Positions 45,321 to 57,689 of a stretch of 60,000 bases of DNA are shown piece by piece. The notes below the pieces were generated by a model. It did no database searches and was not told the DNA's origin. It saw nothing but the letters and a program-made list of their open reading frames with translations. Location: NCBI RefSeq assembly GCF_008831285.2, contig NC_045138.2, positions 5,673,205 to 5,733,204 of the forward strand, read 5' to 3'. The position numbers and the translations under genes are program-made. The first letter of the stretch is position 1, and each line of letters opens with the position of its first letter. The DNA comes from Nymphaea colorata (Eukaryota; Streptophyta; Magnoliopsida; Nymphaeales; Nymphaeaceae).

Positions 45321-47009
45321 CCTTTGCCGGTCGTCTGTCGTTAGAAACTTTTGAACGCCTTGGACATCGTCCTCAGGTCACTGGAAAACGGTACTTTGAT
45401 TTGCACGGTGAATGAAAAGAGTTTAGTGAAGCTTTGAATGAGTTTGTCAATCTACTTGGTACGTTCATCGTCTCTCCTCAAAGCCATGAAGAGGGTTCAC
45501 CTTAAGATGGATGAAGTTGCCTCGGCTTGGCTTGCAGAGCACCGCCGGAAGAAATCCAATAGCGCCAGCGAGAAGAGAGACTTGATTGACGTGCTCATTA
45601 AAGAATTAGAAGACGGCCACCGCTATGGTACGTTACCACCTCTCCCTCTTTTCCTCCTGTTTGTTCTTAAGTAAAGACAACACTAAAATCGCTAAGCTAT
45701 TGTCAATCGCCATTTGGAGGGAATTTTCTAATGTCAAACTTGAAAGATTTTGGCAGTAAAAAAAAATATACATAACATACTTATCGTGCATTTGACAGTT
45801 TGGATTTCAGATTCTTTTGTCACATACCACGTCAGGTTTATATGAGATTTATGGATTTCAGACCCGAAGTAATCAAACTCATCTTTAGTTTTTCTAATTG
45901 TTAATTATAAAAAAGTTTGGTCGCCATGTCTATTTAATATTTTGGATTTTTCTTACTACCCGATTTTGATGTTTGTTTCTTTTTGTGATTTAAGTTATTT
46001 TTTTATAACTTTCACCATTTTTGTCATTCTAGCTTGTGCCATCACCTTGCCAACTATTTAACCAGATTTCTTTCCATCGAGCTCTCATCATCCTTACCAA
46101 ATTTCATATTTTGATTTTGTAACTTCTTTTTAGAAAATTTTCTAAGACATCCTTAAAAATAATTATAAAAAAAAGACACTTAACCTGAAGTTTCATATTG
46201 CTAAAAATACCCTTAGGCTTTGCACTACTAATAAAAAACTTTTTTTTTTCAAAAAGGCCACAATTTGTAAGTTGATTTGTTAATTTGTGTTATTTTTTTA
46301 CAGCTTCGATAACATTAATGCATGATTAGTTATATCTAAATGACTTTGTTTTCTATCTATATACTTAAAACAATTATAACATTTTTTTTGTTAGCATTAT
46401 AATGATTTTGAAGGAAATTAAACCTAAATACAATTAATTTACTTGTCAATTTAGCAAGAAAAGCCGAAACTTTCTCCTCTTTCCATTGCCTTCAAGGTTG
46501 TTTTTGGTCCTTAAGATGCTCCTACATGAATCGAACTGACAATCAGACAACAATCTGTCAATCCAACCAACTACAGTCTACACTCAACTTGAAGACTAAA
46601 TATTGTTAACTGAGTTAACAGATAACAGATTGAAATTTTATAGATTTTACAAGCACTGGATAAATCTTTTGCACCTTTTCTGTTATATGGATTAAAAAAA
46701 ACTTTGGTGTATTTTGTCAATATGAGCAGGTTAGCTGCAGTTTCTATTATTGCAAAAAATTTAATATATTTTCAAAAACTTGTGATATTTTTTCGTGTCT
46801 TTCTTCCATCTCCATAGTAATTCATTCTTTTAAGTTAATAACTTAAGGACTTTACAAGCCAACCAACTTTTTTTAACCTCATCGACCGATCAAATTTGGG
46901 TTGGACCCAAGCACCCCCGAGTTCAACTTTATGGATCTGAATTAGACTTGGATTTTAATTTTTTCTTTTGACACCAGAACCGATCCAATTAACCTTTGAT
47001 CCACTACCT

Positions 47010-47058
<49 letters not shown>

Positions 47059-48158
47059 ATAAAAAAAAGTGAAAACATATAGGTTGTGTTTATTTCACCA
47101 TGGATTTGAGATTCTCTGTGATCTGATATAGGATCTCAAATCCATGAATTTAAGATCATATACCTCTTCCTCCCTCTCTCCCCCACCCAAAAAAAAATTT
47201 GATCTTAAATTAATGGTTTTGAATAAGGATGTGTGGTTCTGTTTGATTTCAAATTCTCAATATTTGAGAACTATGCATCCTCGTGATTTGAGACCTATAG
47301 GTTTAATATCAGACCCCCATCCAATTTTATATTTAAAAGGCGTTTGATTGACTTGGATCTGAAATTTGAGGTGATTTGGGATCATTGTGAATCTCAAATC
47401 CACATTTTTTGCCTCACACCCCCTCCCATCTGACATCAAATATGGTCTGGATATTAGCCAGGGATCTCAAATTCTTCTTTTTCACATATTGGTAAAAATC
47501 TAGTGTTTGTTGGTCTTACACAAAAGGGACTTTACTGATGGCCCCTTTCTTCCTCTGATAACAAATCACACATGAGTGGGCTCTCTCTCTCTCTCTTGCT
47601 AAACAACCCACATATCTTAAAGAAGGCCCAAGATGAATTGGACTACCATGTGGGCAAAGACCGACAAGTGGACGAACCAGACATCAACAACTTGCCTTAC
47701 TTGCAGGCCATAGTCAAAGAGTCAATGCACCTATACCCAGCGACACTGCTTTTGCTCCCACACGAGTGAATGGAACCCATTCAACTTGGTGGGTTCGATG
47801 TGCCGGTTGGCTCAACGCTGTTTGTTAACGCATGGAAGATTCATCGCGACCCGACATTGTGCACGGACCCAAAACAGTTCAAGCAAGAGAGTTCGTGACC
47901 AGCGGCAATGCGATGACCAGCTTTGGTGGTCAGGACTTTGCGTTCTTGCCATTTGGGTCAGGAAGGAGGTTTTGAGTCGGCTGGCGGATGGCCATGCAAG
48001 TTCTTCGCTTAACTTTGGCACACTTGCTGCAGTGCTTTGAATGGTCTACACCCATGGATGAGCCGGTTGACATGATCGAGGGACATGGCCTGGCCCTACC
48101 CAAAGCAACTCTGCTTACAGTCCTTTTGAGACCCTATCTCCTTTCCTACCTCTATTAG
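45321..48158 (+). pseudogene. CYP82-type P450 pseudogene A3 (3' part)
   Basis: Exon 1 resumes with CCTTTGCCGGTCG, the right copy of the target duplication plus the original exon sequence, and runs to the GT donor at 45628. The intron is about 1.9 kb. Truncated exon 2 (47566-48158) again lacks the acceptor and I-helix. It has a TGA after LLLPHE (47767-47769), a frameshift near 47890, and a TGA in place of the heme-ligand Cys codon (RRF-stop-VGW, near 47973). ExxR reads ESMH. Unlike A1/A2, the natural stop region (TAG 48156-48158) is retained. It is dead in several independent ways. Confidence 0.9.
47010..47056. repeat. Compound (TA)n(TG)n microsatellite in A3 intron
   Basis: TATATATATATATG followed by about 18 TG repeats, at the site that is pure (TA)n in A1 and A2. 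Confidence 0.9.
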
Positions 48159-50470
48159 TGAAACTATTGAGAGTACTTATTTCTAATGTGTGCTATAATA
48201 TTGTCGATGATATGGCAGATTCATAATTTCATTTTTGTAACCAAATTTTTCTGAGTGCAATTTGAAACGAAGAATGAGGTCATAAGAAATTAAAAAGTTA
48301 GATAAAAAGAAAATCGTGGATATTGCATGTTAATTAATTCATGTTGGGTTGTTTAAATAGGTAATAAGTCTCATTTCCAAACGGTTTGCTGCAACGGCAG
48401 GCACAGGGGCTGGTAGGAGGCCAGTTCCCTCAATTATTTTACCATTTTTAAGAAATGAGTAAAAACACTAAAAATATCTGTAGAAAATTTTACTACCAAT
48501 AATAATTCTGTAATCAATAGTGTCCCCTATGTGATTTCTGTATGCATAGTTCCCATGAATGGACATTCCATTTCAATATACGTAATGTTATTCTGGAAAC
48601 AAATTACAATGCTATTCACTTACAAAATATTCATTTAGATAATAAAATAAGATAAGATTTTCACGGTAACCATCCAACAATGCTATTCACTTACAAAAGA
48701 AGTACCATCCAATATATCCAACCATTTAGTTTGTGCCAAGTGTTTTTGCAATGCCGATTATATGCACCACACAGTTTATGTTTTTTTTTTTTTTTGTGTG
48801 TAGTGAGGTGTAAAAATGAATAGAGTATCCTTATCTATAAAAAGAAACAATCCTACAAAAATAAAAGATGGGAAGTGGAAGATAAAAAGTTCTCAATGAG
48901 TTTGTTTTCTTTTTTTTGAAAATGGCTAAATGTCCCTATTTCTTTTTTGGTGCATATTTATTACTTGCACTAGGGTGGTCCTCCCAACCGGGTCCAACTA
49001 GTTCATTGGTGGTTGGCTTTATGTCTGCTAAATATTTTACTGTCTACAAGGCTATTTCGTAATAGTACCAGTTTGTTATTGGTTCATGAATTTGGCGCAA
49101 AACTTAAAGCACATTCATTTAATATTGTCTGAGTGTCCCACAGATTCATGGGATAATGACACATTGTTTGTATTGTCAAAATGGCTCTATATGGTCCAAG
49201 GGTATGATGTGGTCATAACAATTCAACCGGTCTTCAAAATATCATAGTGCAAACGATGGAAGAATGCTATTGGTAAAGCCTAAGAAGGAGGTCGCCATTA
49301 TTGTCCTATGGTAATCTCTCGTGGAGTTCCCAAGATCTCCAAGGCCAATCATCAAACAAACACATTATAATATATTCGGTTATTTTGGGTCCTTCTCATC
49401 ACATATACACAGTATATTGATAATAGAAGAGTTTTAGGTGTGCTTGATTCCACATGGATCTCAGATCTAAGGAATCACAAATCCATGATAGATAAAATCC
49501 ACATTTCAATCTAATTGTGAATTTCATCATTCACCCCCAACGTGGATCTCAAATTGGTGCTTTAGGTTGTGTTCGTTTTACCGCAGCTTTGAGATCCATG
49601 GTAATCTGAGATTGATGAGAACCCCCTTTCCCCACATATGACCTTAAACCCATGAGTTTTTACATGTAACATGATTTTCAAATATATGCTACTAAAATAT
49701 CTTCCAAAACATGGCAAAAAATATATGCTGCTAAAATTTCATAAAGGTTGCATTTGGTTCACCATAGATCTGAGATTCAAAGTGATCTGAGGTTCCTATA
49801 ATTTCAACCCTCACCCCACCAATCTGAACTTCAATCCACGGTTTTTAACATGTTGTATGGATTTTAATTAATTCATGCTACTTAGACTGAGGATCTCCCA
49901 AAACATACCTTTTAATGCAGCCTCGAATCTAAGATCCAAGGCTATCATATGTAACCATAGGGACATTTGATTGCCCCTGATTTTAAATCTTCAAGATTGG
50001 AGAACCATAGATTTAAGACGAGACCCTTCCCACGATCTTAAATCAGGCATGTTCTTATACTTTATATTTGAGGGGTTTTTTATTAGCTTCTTATCTGAAC
50101 TTCAAGGTGATTTAGGATCATTGAGAATCTCAAATCCACATACTTTAGGTCAGATCCGACATCAAATGTAAGGTTTTAGCTATGAACTAAGGATCTCAAT
50201 TCTTCTTTTTCACATAATGGGAAAATCTAGTGTCAGTTTGTATTGTAGTTCTACATAAAAGGGATAATAGATCAGCCTCGGATCTGGGATCTCATGCTAC
50301 CAAACACACATTTAGTAGTTTCTGCAAGGTTCAAATGGCGTTTCACTGAATGTTCTTTTCTCTATACCAACTCTTTATTCATGTTTGCTTGTGACACCTT
50401 CAGTTTCCTAGAATCAGTAAAGGGCATAAATCTATTTTCCACCAATCTCCATTGTCCTGAATTATTCCAG
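48159..50470. other. Spacer A3-B3 and fused remnant of B3 promoter and intron
   Basis: Up to about 49,375 it matches the A-B spacer of the other units, including the promoter-proximal words ATTGTCCTATGG and CAAGATCTCCAAG. It then passes directly into B intron sequence (TTTTGGGTCCTTCTCATC, as near 7868). TATA box, exon 1 and the first half of the intron are therefore gone. Between 49,520 and 49,960 there is extra sequence with GATCTGAGATTC-type palindromic words, not seen at this place in B1. Confidence 0.75.
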
Positions 50471-51088
50471 GTTTTGGTAGCAGCCGGGACAGAGACCACA
50501 GCAATCACACTTGAGTGGACTCTCCTCTCTTGCTAAACAAGCCACATCTCTTAAAGAAAGCCCAAGATGAGTTAGACAGCCACGTTGGCAAAGAGCGAAA
50601 GTGGACGAATCAGACTTCAACAACTTGCCTTATTTGCAAGCCATAGTCAAAGAATCAATGCGCCTATACCCAATGGCACCACTTTTGGTCCCACACGAGT
50701 CAATGGAACCCGTTCAACTTGGTGGGTTCGAGTTGCCGGTCGGCTCAACCCTATTTGTAAATGTGTGGAAGATTCATCACGACCCGACATTGTAGACCCA
50801 GAAGAGTTCAAGCCAGAGATGTTCTTGAGCAGCCGCAACGAGATGACCAGCTTTGGTGGTCAGGACTTTGCGTTCTTCCCATTTGGGTCGGGAAGGAGGA
50901 TCTGTGTCGGCTGGCGGATGGCCATGCAAGTTCTTCACCTAACTTTGACACGCTTGCTGCAGGGCTTTGAATGGTCTACGCCCATGAATAAGCCGGTTGA
51001 CATGACCAAGGGACATGGCCTAACCCTATCCAAAGCAACTCCGCTTAGAGTCCTTTTGAGGCCCCGTCTCCCTCCCCACCTCTATTAG
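50471..51088 (+). pseudogene. CYP82-type P450 pseudogene B3 (exon 2 only)
   Basis: Exon 2 with the original TTCCAG acceptor and an I-helix reading AGTETT, closer to the family consensus than B1. Three frameshifts relative to B1: a missing base near 50,525 (CTCTCCTCTC), one near 50,600 (GAGCGAAAGTGG) and a 4-nt loss near 50,793 (ACATTGTAGACC). ExxR (ESMR), heme loop FGSGRRICVG and RLPPHLY are intact. There is no exon 1 or promoter. Confidence 0.92.
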
Positions 51089-52250
51089 TTACTTGTTTTT
51101 AGTGTATGCTATAACATTACCAATGACATGGCAGGTTCATGGTTTCACTTTTGAGAATAAACTTTTCCAGTTCAATTCAAAATGAATAATGAGGTGAGAA
51201 ATTAGAATGTTAGACAAAAGGATGTTCTGGATGTTGCATGTTAATTGATCATGTTGGGGTGTCTGAATAGGTAATGAGTTTGAAGGAGCATAATGTAGCT
51301 GGTCGGATTAGCGGATCAGTCAAAGAATAGTTAATTTCAAGTTGAATTCTTGTGGATGCTACTTTTCTGGTCTGGAAACTACCATAGACACTACTCTCTG
51401 AGCTGAAGGAAGTAACCATAAGTTCATCTGGGTCGAGTTGAAGGGATTTCAACCTCTCACCCCAATGGTGGGTTTCCTCCTGCTCACCCAAACTGAATAA
51501 ATAACGGCAGAAGTGGGGTGAAGCAGCTTGTGATGCATTTTTAAATTTGAAATTGATGCAAGGATTGGTGTGTTGCCACAATAATTTATAGTTCTGCGGA
51601 ATCAATTTCTTATGATGGGGTGACCTATGAAAAATTTAAATTGAAGGAAGAAAAGCATTCTAAACATTCTGTCTGCTGTATCCAAGCAAGCACACATCGA
51701 AAAAGTATTGTGTGTCATGATTTTTGTTGCACATATGGTCAAATGAGGTATATTTGATGGAACCTTGTGAGATTATCTCCACCGTGTTTGATTGGCTGAG
51801 CTATACAATAAGAAAATTTGAGGGAAAACAAGGTAACATACTTGAAATCGTCAAATAAAATTGGCACACGTTGGCCAGATTTTGAGTGCTGACAGGTAAA
51901 ACTAAAGCAGAGAACAAGTAGTTTTGTAGTAGTAATATAAAACGATTTTTGACAGAACGCTTGAGTTGGATCACCTCATTGTGGAGGATCCTTTCCAAAC
52001 CAAGGTGGAAGGTGAAAAGGCATTTTTTCTTCACTCGTACTTGAGTGGAGAGCATTGAAAACATGCAAATAAGCAAAAATTTTGTGGATTGAAATTACAA
52101 TAATTTGAATAGAAGAGGGAAGAAAAGGGGGATAGGATGTTTTTGTGCGAGTCTTGGCTTGAGGTTTTCTTCTTCATTGCTTTCATGGGTTCAAAAGGAC
52201 CGGATCATTTTGTTCTCCACTCACTGGAAGCAACAAGAGGCATTAATAGA
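51089..52250. other. Spacer downstream of B3
   Basis: Homologous to the regions after B1 (9253-10390) and B2 (22347-23410), up to about GGCATTAA near 52,245. Here the homology ends and Copia-2 LTR sequence is likely to begin. No gene is seen. Confidence 0.7.
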
Positions 52251-52719
52251 TAGGGAAAGAAAACTTATATTTCTTGTTTGAGGTTTTCCCTTGTTCTTTT
52301 TTCTTTGCTTTTTATGATCATTGGGGCAAGAGAAAGATGACTTTGTCGTGGGATCACTCATGGTCTTTCCCTTTTTCCTCTTTGTTTGTTTTATTGTATC
52401 TACCTTATGGTGATCTGTGGATTTATTGTTATGGGATTGCTCTCAACCTCGTGGCATTTATCTCTTATTTTTTAGTGGGATTTCCATGTAGAAAATTGGT
52501 ATTTATCTTCTTTTGGTGTTTGCTTTTATTTCATTGCTTGTTACATTCTTGTGTACTGAAATCTCTAATTGATAAAAGTTTTATTTTGGAGTGTGGTTAG
52601 AAGAAATATTGTTCTTATGTTTTCACAGAATAAAAATGCTTATTTACAGGTATTTTTAGTCATTGCCATTGTTTGTGAAACTTCATCATTTGGTTTGTGC
52701 CCGTTTTTCCCAACATAAA

Positions 52720-52731
52720 TGGTATCAAAGC
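52720..52731 (+). other. Primer-binding site of Copia-2
   Basis: TGGTATCAAAGC, one base different from the initiator tRNA-Met complement TGGTATCAGAGC. It is four bases after the LTR end. Confidence 0.8.
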
Positions 52732-52779
52732 TTTTAGTTCAAGAATAAACATCATTACCACAAGTCAGGTGATTGGTTC

Positions 52780-53778
52780 GATGGACACAAATTTTAATAT
52801 GCAGAAAAACAAAGTGAATGGATTTTTGTTTGTGAAGATTATGCATCTTCTAATATTTACAACTCAAAAGCCAGAATCTATCAGTAATGAAGATTAAAAG
52901 TTTGAGCATGAGCACGTGTATGATTTTATTCGATAATTTGTTGATGAGAATGTCTATATTACATTCAGCATCAGAATCACATGAAGACATTATGGTCCAT
53001 GCTTGAAAATTTGCACGCTTCAAAGACGGGCAATAATATGGATGATGCAAGTTAAGCATAATGAAATTTTGTTGCTGATCGCTTGAATGAATTCCAATGA
53101 CTTATTAATCAATTGCCGGACATGAGTATAAAATTTGAACATGAAGTTGTTGAACCTTGGTTGTTTGTCACTCCACTAGATTCATAGGAGACATTTTGGG
53201 TCTCACTCACTAACTCTATGTCAAATAGTATTACTTTTATGAAGCTTGTTAAGGTCGGTGTTTTAAATGAATACATTAGAAGAAAATCTAAAAGTCTAGC
53301 ATTTGTCACTATAAAAAGGGAGAAAAGAAAATTCAAGAGTGACAAATGTACACATAAATTGAAGCAAATCAAAGTCAATATTCAAGAATATGTTATGTCA
53401 TCACTGCAGTAAGAAGTGGTACATCAAAAAATATTGCTTTCAATTGATCGTGTTGTTGCAACTATAGATAATGATTTAGTTGTTGTTTATGATGAAGATG
53501 TTATGAACGTGACAAGTCACAATATGATATGGGTAATTGATAGTAGTGTCTTTCCATGTCATTTCAAATGAAGAATTATTTATTACTTATACTTCTAGTG
53601 ATTATGTTGTGTTAGAATGTACAATTATAGTTTGTCACAGGTTAGTGTTGCTAATGTAAATTCACAAACCAACAATAGAATTATGTTGAAACTCAAGGAT
53701 GTTATATATGTGCCAGGTATACATTTAAATTTGATTTTAGTTAGAAAGCAAGTTTAATGATGAACACTTATGAAGCAC
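52780..53778 (+). pseudogene. Copia-2 gag and protease fragments
   Basis: Gag parts readable in shifting frames: MDTNFNMQKNKVNG, then LLINQLPDMSIKFEHEVVEPW near 53,100-53,160, and SNSITFMKLVKVGVLNEYIRRKS near 53,220-53,290. The protease trace WVIDSSVFPCHF is near 53,530, and MLYMCQVYI-like sequence is near 53,700. The order fits copia gag (UBN2-type) to protease. Many stops are present. Confidence 0.7.
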
Positions 53779-54392
53779 TATTATCTTCCCAAATTCTTTT
53801 TTTTTTTAAGGGAATTATTTCATTTTCACTCAAATCTCAATTATTTTATCTGGATTTAATTTGTGGGCCTTAAGCCCAATCGTAGACCCAAAATAAATTT
53901 GCAACTAGTTGTTCCAAAATGAATCTCTAACCCTTGTCTAATCCCAAACACAAAGTTTAAAATCAAACCCAACCTTAGACGTGAGGTTCATATCCAAAAT
54001 TCAATTCTCGGAATTATACTCAAAACTCAAGTTTAGATCCAAATTGAAAAATTGAAACTCAAATTCCAAAGCTGAGATCCAAACGGCAAAATTTGATGTC
54101 ATTGAGCGCCCTCCACGCACGCATGGACCTTCCTTTGTTTTATATTTTGTTCTCGTGTCAAGATGTGCTTTTGAGCTTAAATCACTCAATAGAACACATC
54201 GGCGACCGATTGAACCCAATCCAGATATAAAATGAACCCAGAATCGCTCAAAACGCAGTCAGCCGCCCATTTTTAACAAAAAACATCATTGTTTACATTT
54301 TAAATAAAAAAAAGTTTTATGCTTCTTATATAAACAACTTTTTAGTATTATTATTTATTTTGATTTAGAAAACAAAAACAAAAAAACAAAAA

Positions 54393-54615
54393 TCACGCAC
54401 GTGCAAGTGCGCACACCACGTGAGCACACCACGCGGTCGAGCGAGCATGCCACGTCGTTGAGCAAGCGCACAAGCGCGCCACGCGGTCGAGCGAAAACGA
54501 GAGCGCACAAGTGCGCCATGCGGTCGAGGGAGCACGTGAGCGCACAAGCGTGCCACGCAGTCGAGCGAGCACGTGAACGCGCCTTCACGCATTGCGCGAT
54601 GATACACGTTGCGCG
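54393..54615 (+). repeat. CpG-dense 37-bp tandem array in the solo LTR
   Basis: Three clear 37-bp units beginning CGCACAAGCGCGCC (with variants) follow each other, with two weaker units before them. GCGGTCGAGCGAGCACGTGAG is approximately the second half of the unit. The array is GC-rich and full of CpG inside a strongly AT-rich LTR. It lies upstream of the TATA block, where the other family members carry the 70-bp AT-rich array. Confidence 0.9.
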
Positions 54616-54869
54616 CCGAGATGGGGCATGTGCGCACAGGCCCCCCATTTTCATGAAAAACTACCCCTTGAGGTGATTTTGGCCTGGCTAGGTGGGCATT
54701 AGCTCTGCCCATGCCCTAAAGGAGTGTTTGCAGGGCTAATGGCCAAATCCCACTTAGTCAAAGCCTATTTTAAAAAAAAATTAAAAGTATTAAAAAACTA
54801 TTTGAAATTTGCATGAAAATCTTGTTAAATTCAAAAAAAATCAAATTTTGAGTTTTGGCCAAAACTCTT

Positions 54870-54877
54870 TATAAATA
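54870..54877 (+). promoter_or_regulatory. TATA box of the solo LTR
   Basis: TATAAATA followed by CTCTCACAATCCTCCCTCTTGG, the same block as on the minus strand at 28431 and 41102. Confidence 0.6.
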
Positions 54878-55999
54878 CTCTCACAATCCTCCCTCTTGGA
54901 CATGAGTTAATCATCTAGTGCTCTCTTACTTGAAGATTTAGAGTCTTCCATTAGCCCCTTTCCTCCTTTTGTCTCTTCATCTATTCTTCTTCTCCATCTT
55001 TGGGAGCAAGCTTCTTCAAGGTCCAACTCTTCAAGGGAGTACAAGATGATCTCTTGGATGCATGTCTTCATCACCTTGAGCTTCACCCAAAGCAACCCTA
55101 AGATCATCCAAAGTAATTGATTCATCTTTTAAATCATTTTCATTAAAGGTATGTAATCAATATTTCACTTTATTTTTTTCGTGTTTTCCTCTCTTCTTCA
55201 TCGCCCAATGACCATATAAGATAGCTCTCAAATCTTCTCTTCGGAGTCAAGAAGTTATTCTTGAGGGTACCGGAAGCATGAGAAGATGAAATAAGGTTTC
55301 ATTTTAGGATCGAAACATGTTTTTCTATTCTCTTGAATGTTGCTTTATTTTGTAATATTATTCATGCATAGTTGATTGACTTTTTCCATTTATATATGAA
55401 TGAAAAATAAGAATGAGTGTTTGGGTTGGGATACTTCTCCATTATTATGTTGATTTTGAGGTGGGATATGTCCAACTCGAGAAAGCTATTCACAAATATA
55501 TACATGTTAAAAATGCATCTTCATGTCATTCTTACATTTAGTTTCCTTTTTAATCACCCCATTAGGGACCCCAATGAGTTCCTTAATACGTTACTTAATT
55601 TCCTTCCATACCCAATGGTAGGATAAATATATCCTCTTGTAATAAACAAAATAATTATATTTTTATATTCATATATAAAAATATTTGAAATCGTGTTTTT
55701 CAAAAGCTTTTCGAAAGCAAATACCCTCTCGAATGAGACCTTGAAGACTTAGCTTAGGCTCTTGCATGAGCCCAAGTTCCTCTCCGGCCTATATAAAAAT
55801 CGAAGTCAGATATTTTCAAGTCATTTCTTGATTTCCATTCTCTTGAAGACATATACATATGTGCACATGATGATGTTTCTTTATCATTTTCTCTTCATGG
55901 TTCAACATATTATATTATAAATTTTCATATACATATGAATGTGTATATACATGTGTTCTATTTTCTCTTTAGAATCTTTTATTTCTCTCTTCAAGTTAA

Positions 56000-56007
<8 letters not shown>

Positions 56008-56075
<68 letters not shown>
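56008..56075. repeat. (TA)34 microsatellite
   Basis: A pure alternating TA run of about 68 bp within the solo LTR. It can extrude as a cruciform and is likely unstable. Confidence 0.95.
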
Positions 56076-56083
<8 letters not shown>

Positions 56084-57689
56084 GTGTATATTCATCTCTT
56101 TTTAAAATCTTTCATTTAGTGATCTTTAAAATCTCTTTCTTCCTCACTTTCTTTCTATAAGAGTATTTCATCTTTTCTAATCTTTTGAATATTTTTCTCG
56201 AAAGTATGTAAGGTTTCAACTTTTCAATTGCCAACTTCACTAAGACAAAAACTCAAGTAATGACTCAATATTGGAATTATGTTTGATGGTCTACAACCCA
56301 TTTTATTTTCAAAAACTTTTCTCTTTTCATAAAAAATACTTTTGACAATTATAAGAATGAGAAACTTTAATGTATGTGATGGTAAGAATGCTTTAGATGA
56401 ATGTTATGGTAGGAATGAATGATTTTCTTCTAATCATGTAGGATCAATGCATCTATATATTTATATTTACTTGACATCACGAATCATCACAAGCACATCT
56501 CTAAAAGAACTTAAGTAAGATGAGATAGAGTTATAGTTAGGTTAGAGAAAAATCTCAAACCTACTTAAATTCTTAAGAGAACAACAAATTAACTTCAAAA
56601 TGTGATCTTCAAATGTTTACAAAAAATATTTGTAAACATTTCTCAATTTAAGGTTTCCCAAATCAAAGTGTTTTATACTCTCAAATGATTCTTCAAAACT
56701 TTCTTACCAAATCCTCAACATTTTCTCAAATATTACATCGTATTTAGAATAAAAAGATGTTTATGCCAAAATGAAATACATCAAGAATAAACATAGCTCT
56801 TGGATTGATTACTTCGGGAAAAAGCGCTGAGAATGGTCAATCCTCGTACTGATGGGCGAGTTCTTTTCTCTCTCATTTTAAATAAAACCCCATTTTTCTA
56901 AAGCACTCCAAAAGCCAAAATTTTTCAGAGATGCGAACAAGCACCTTGATTGATAGGCAATGGAAACTCACAAAAAGGTCACTTGTTATAGCTTGAAATA
57001 AGAAGTGCAACAACCTATATATTTGCAAGCATCGCTTTCAATAAATGTAATGGATATGATAAAAAAAATGAAAAATTCATTGAATTGTAGTATAAGAAAC
57101 AGTCATACGAGTAAGAATGGTCTTAATTGTTTGATTTAAAAGAATATATTGCTTAGGGTGACGAAAAAGAAAAGTTAGAAAGATATATTTATTGTTGGAT
57201 TAGGATAGAAATGAGACTTTCATTTAAAAATCATCAATCTTAAAAACAAATAAGCATTTGAGAGTGATCACTCTGAGATATATGGTGCATTAAAGGTGAG
57301 TACACATGGTGGTGCACTTTATTTTGTCAATTTCATTGTTAATCTTTTAAAAAAGTTGTGGGTCTTATGTTTTGAAGAGAAAAGACAAAGTGTTTGGTGC
57401 TATCAAACAATTTCCTGTTCTTGTTGAGAGATAAGTAGAAAGAAAGTTAAACTACAAACATAATGATAGTGGAGGCATATGTATTTGAGTCTCTTTCATG
57501 CATATTAGAGGATGCATTACCTAAGGCATTAAAAGCCTCTTCACAAGACTTCTTAGTTGAATGATATACATGAGAAGATGAATAGAGCTCTCATTGAGTC
57601 AACTATTTAGCTAAAAATAATTAGCATATTGTTATGGATGGTAGAGACATTCCAAGTTTAATTTGTTTTAGATATTCTATTGCTAGGGC

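Larger units (their letters stand above)
53779..56939 (+). mobile_element. Solo LTR of an Ogre-related element (3161 bp)
   Basis: It starts TATTATCTTCCCAAATTC (an altered TGTAATCACCCCAAAATT) and ends GATGCGAACA, matching the termini of the 25804-41928 LTRs in reverse orientation. Shared internal marks, in the same order, are the TATA block (54870), the AAGGTATGTAATC motif (55147), the module with CGGAAGCATGAGAAGATG (about 55,270) and the GGGCGAGTTCTTTTC end part. No internal region follows, so LTR-LTR recombination is the likely origin. The sequence is strongly diverged. Confidence 0.85.
53774..56944. repeat. 5-bp target-site duplication of the solo LTR
   Basis: AGCAC at 53774-53778 and 56940-56944 directly flanks the solo LTR. 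The copia reading continues on both sides, which confirms the borders. Confidence 0.85.
52250..57660 (+). mobile_element. Copia-2: degraded second copia element, split by a solo LTR
   Basis: Unrelated to Copia-1 except by superfamily. The LTR end CCCAACA (52709-52715) is followed by a primer site (52720) and then gag and protease traces (52,780-53,778). After the nested solo LTR it continues at 56,945 with a WKLTKRSLVIA-like stretch (before integrase) and integrase fragments up to about 57,620. Nearly every 20-30 codons has a stop or frameshift, so it is much older than Copia-1. The 5' LTR start is uncertain (about 52,250). Confidence 0.75.

Noticed and set aside
52274-52600. 108-residue hydrophobic ORF as a possible host gene
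   Set aside because: It lies in the T-rich 5' LTR region of Copia-2, directly before its primer site. No motif or homologous copy supports it.
54355-54712. Arg/Ala/Cys-rich ORFs on both strands
   Set aside because: They arise from the GC-rich 37-bp repeat, which has few stop codons in any frame.
55939-56160. ORF with a long Tyr-Ile repeat
   Set aside because: It is the translation of the (TA)34 microsatellite.
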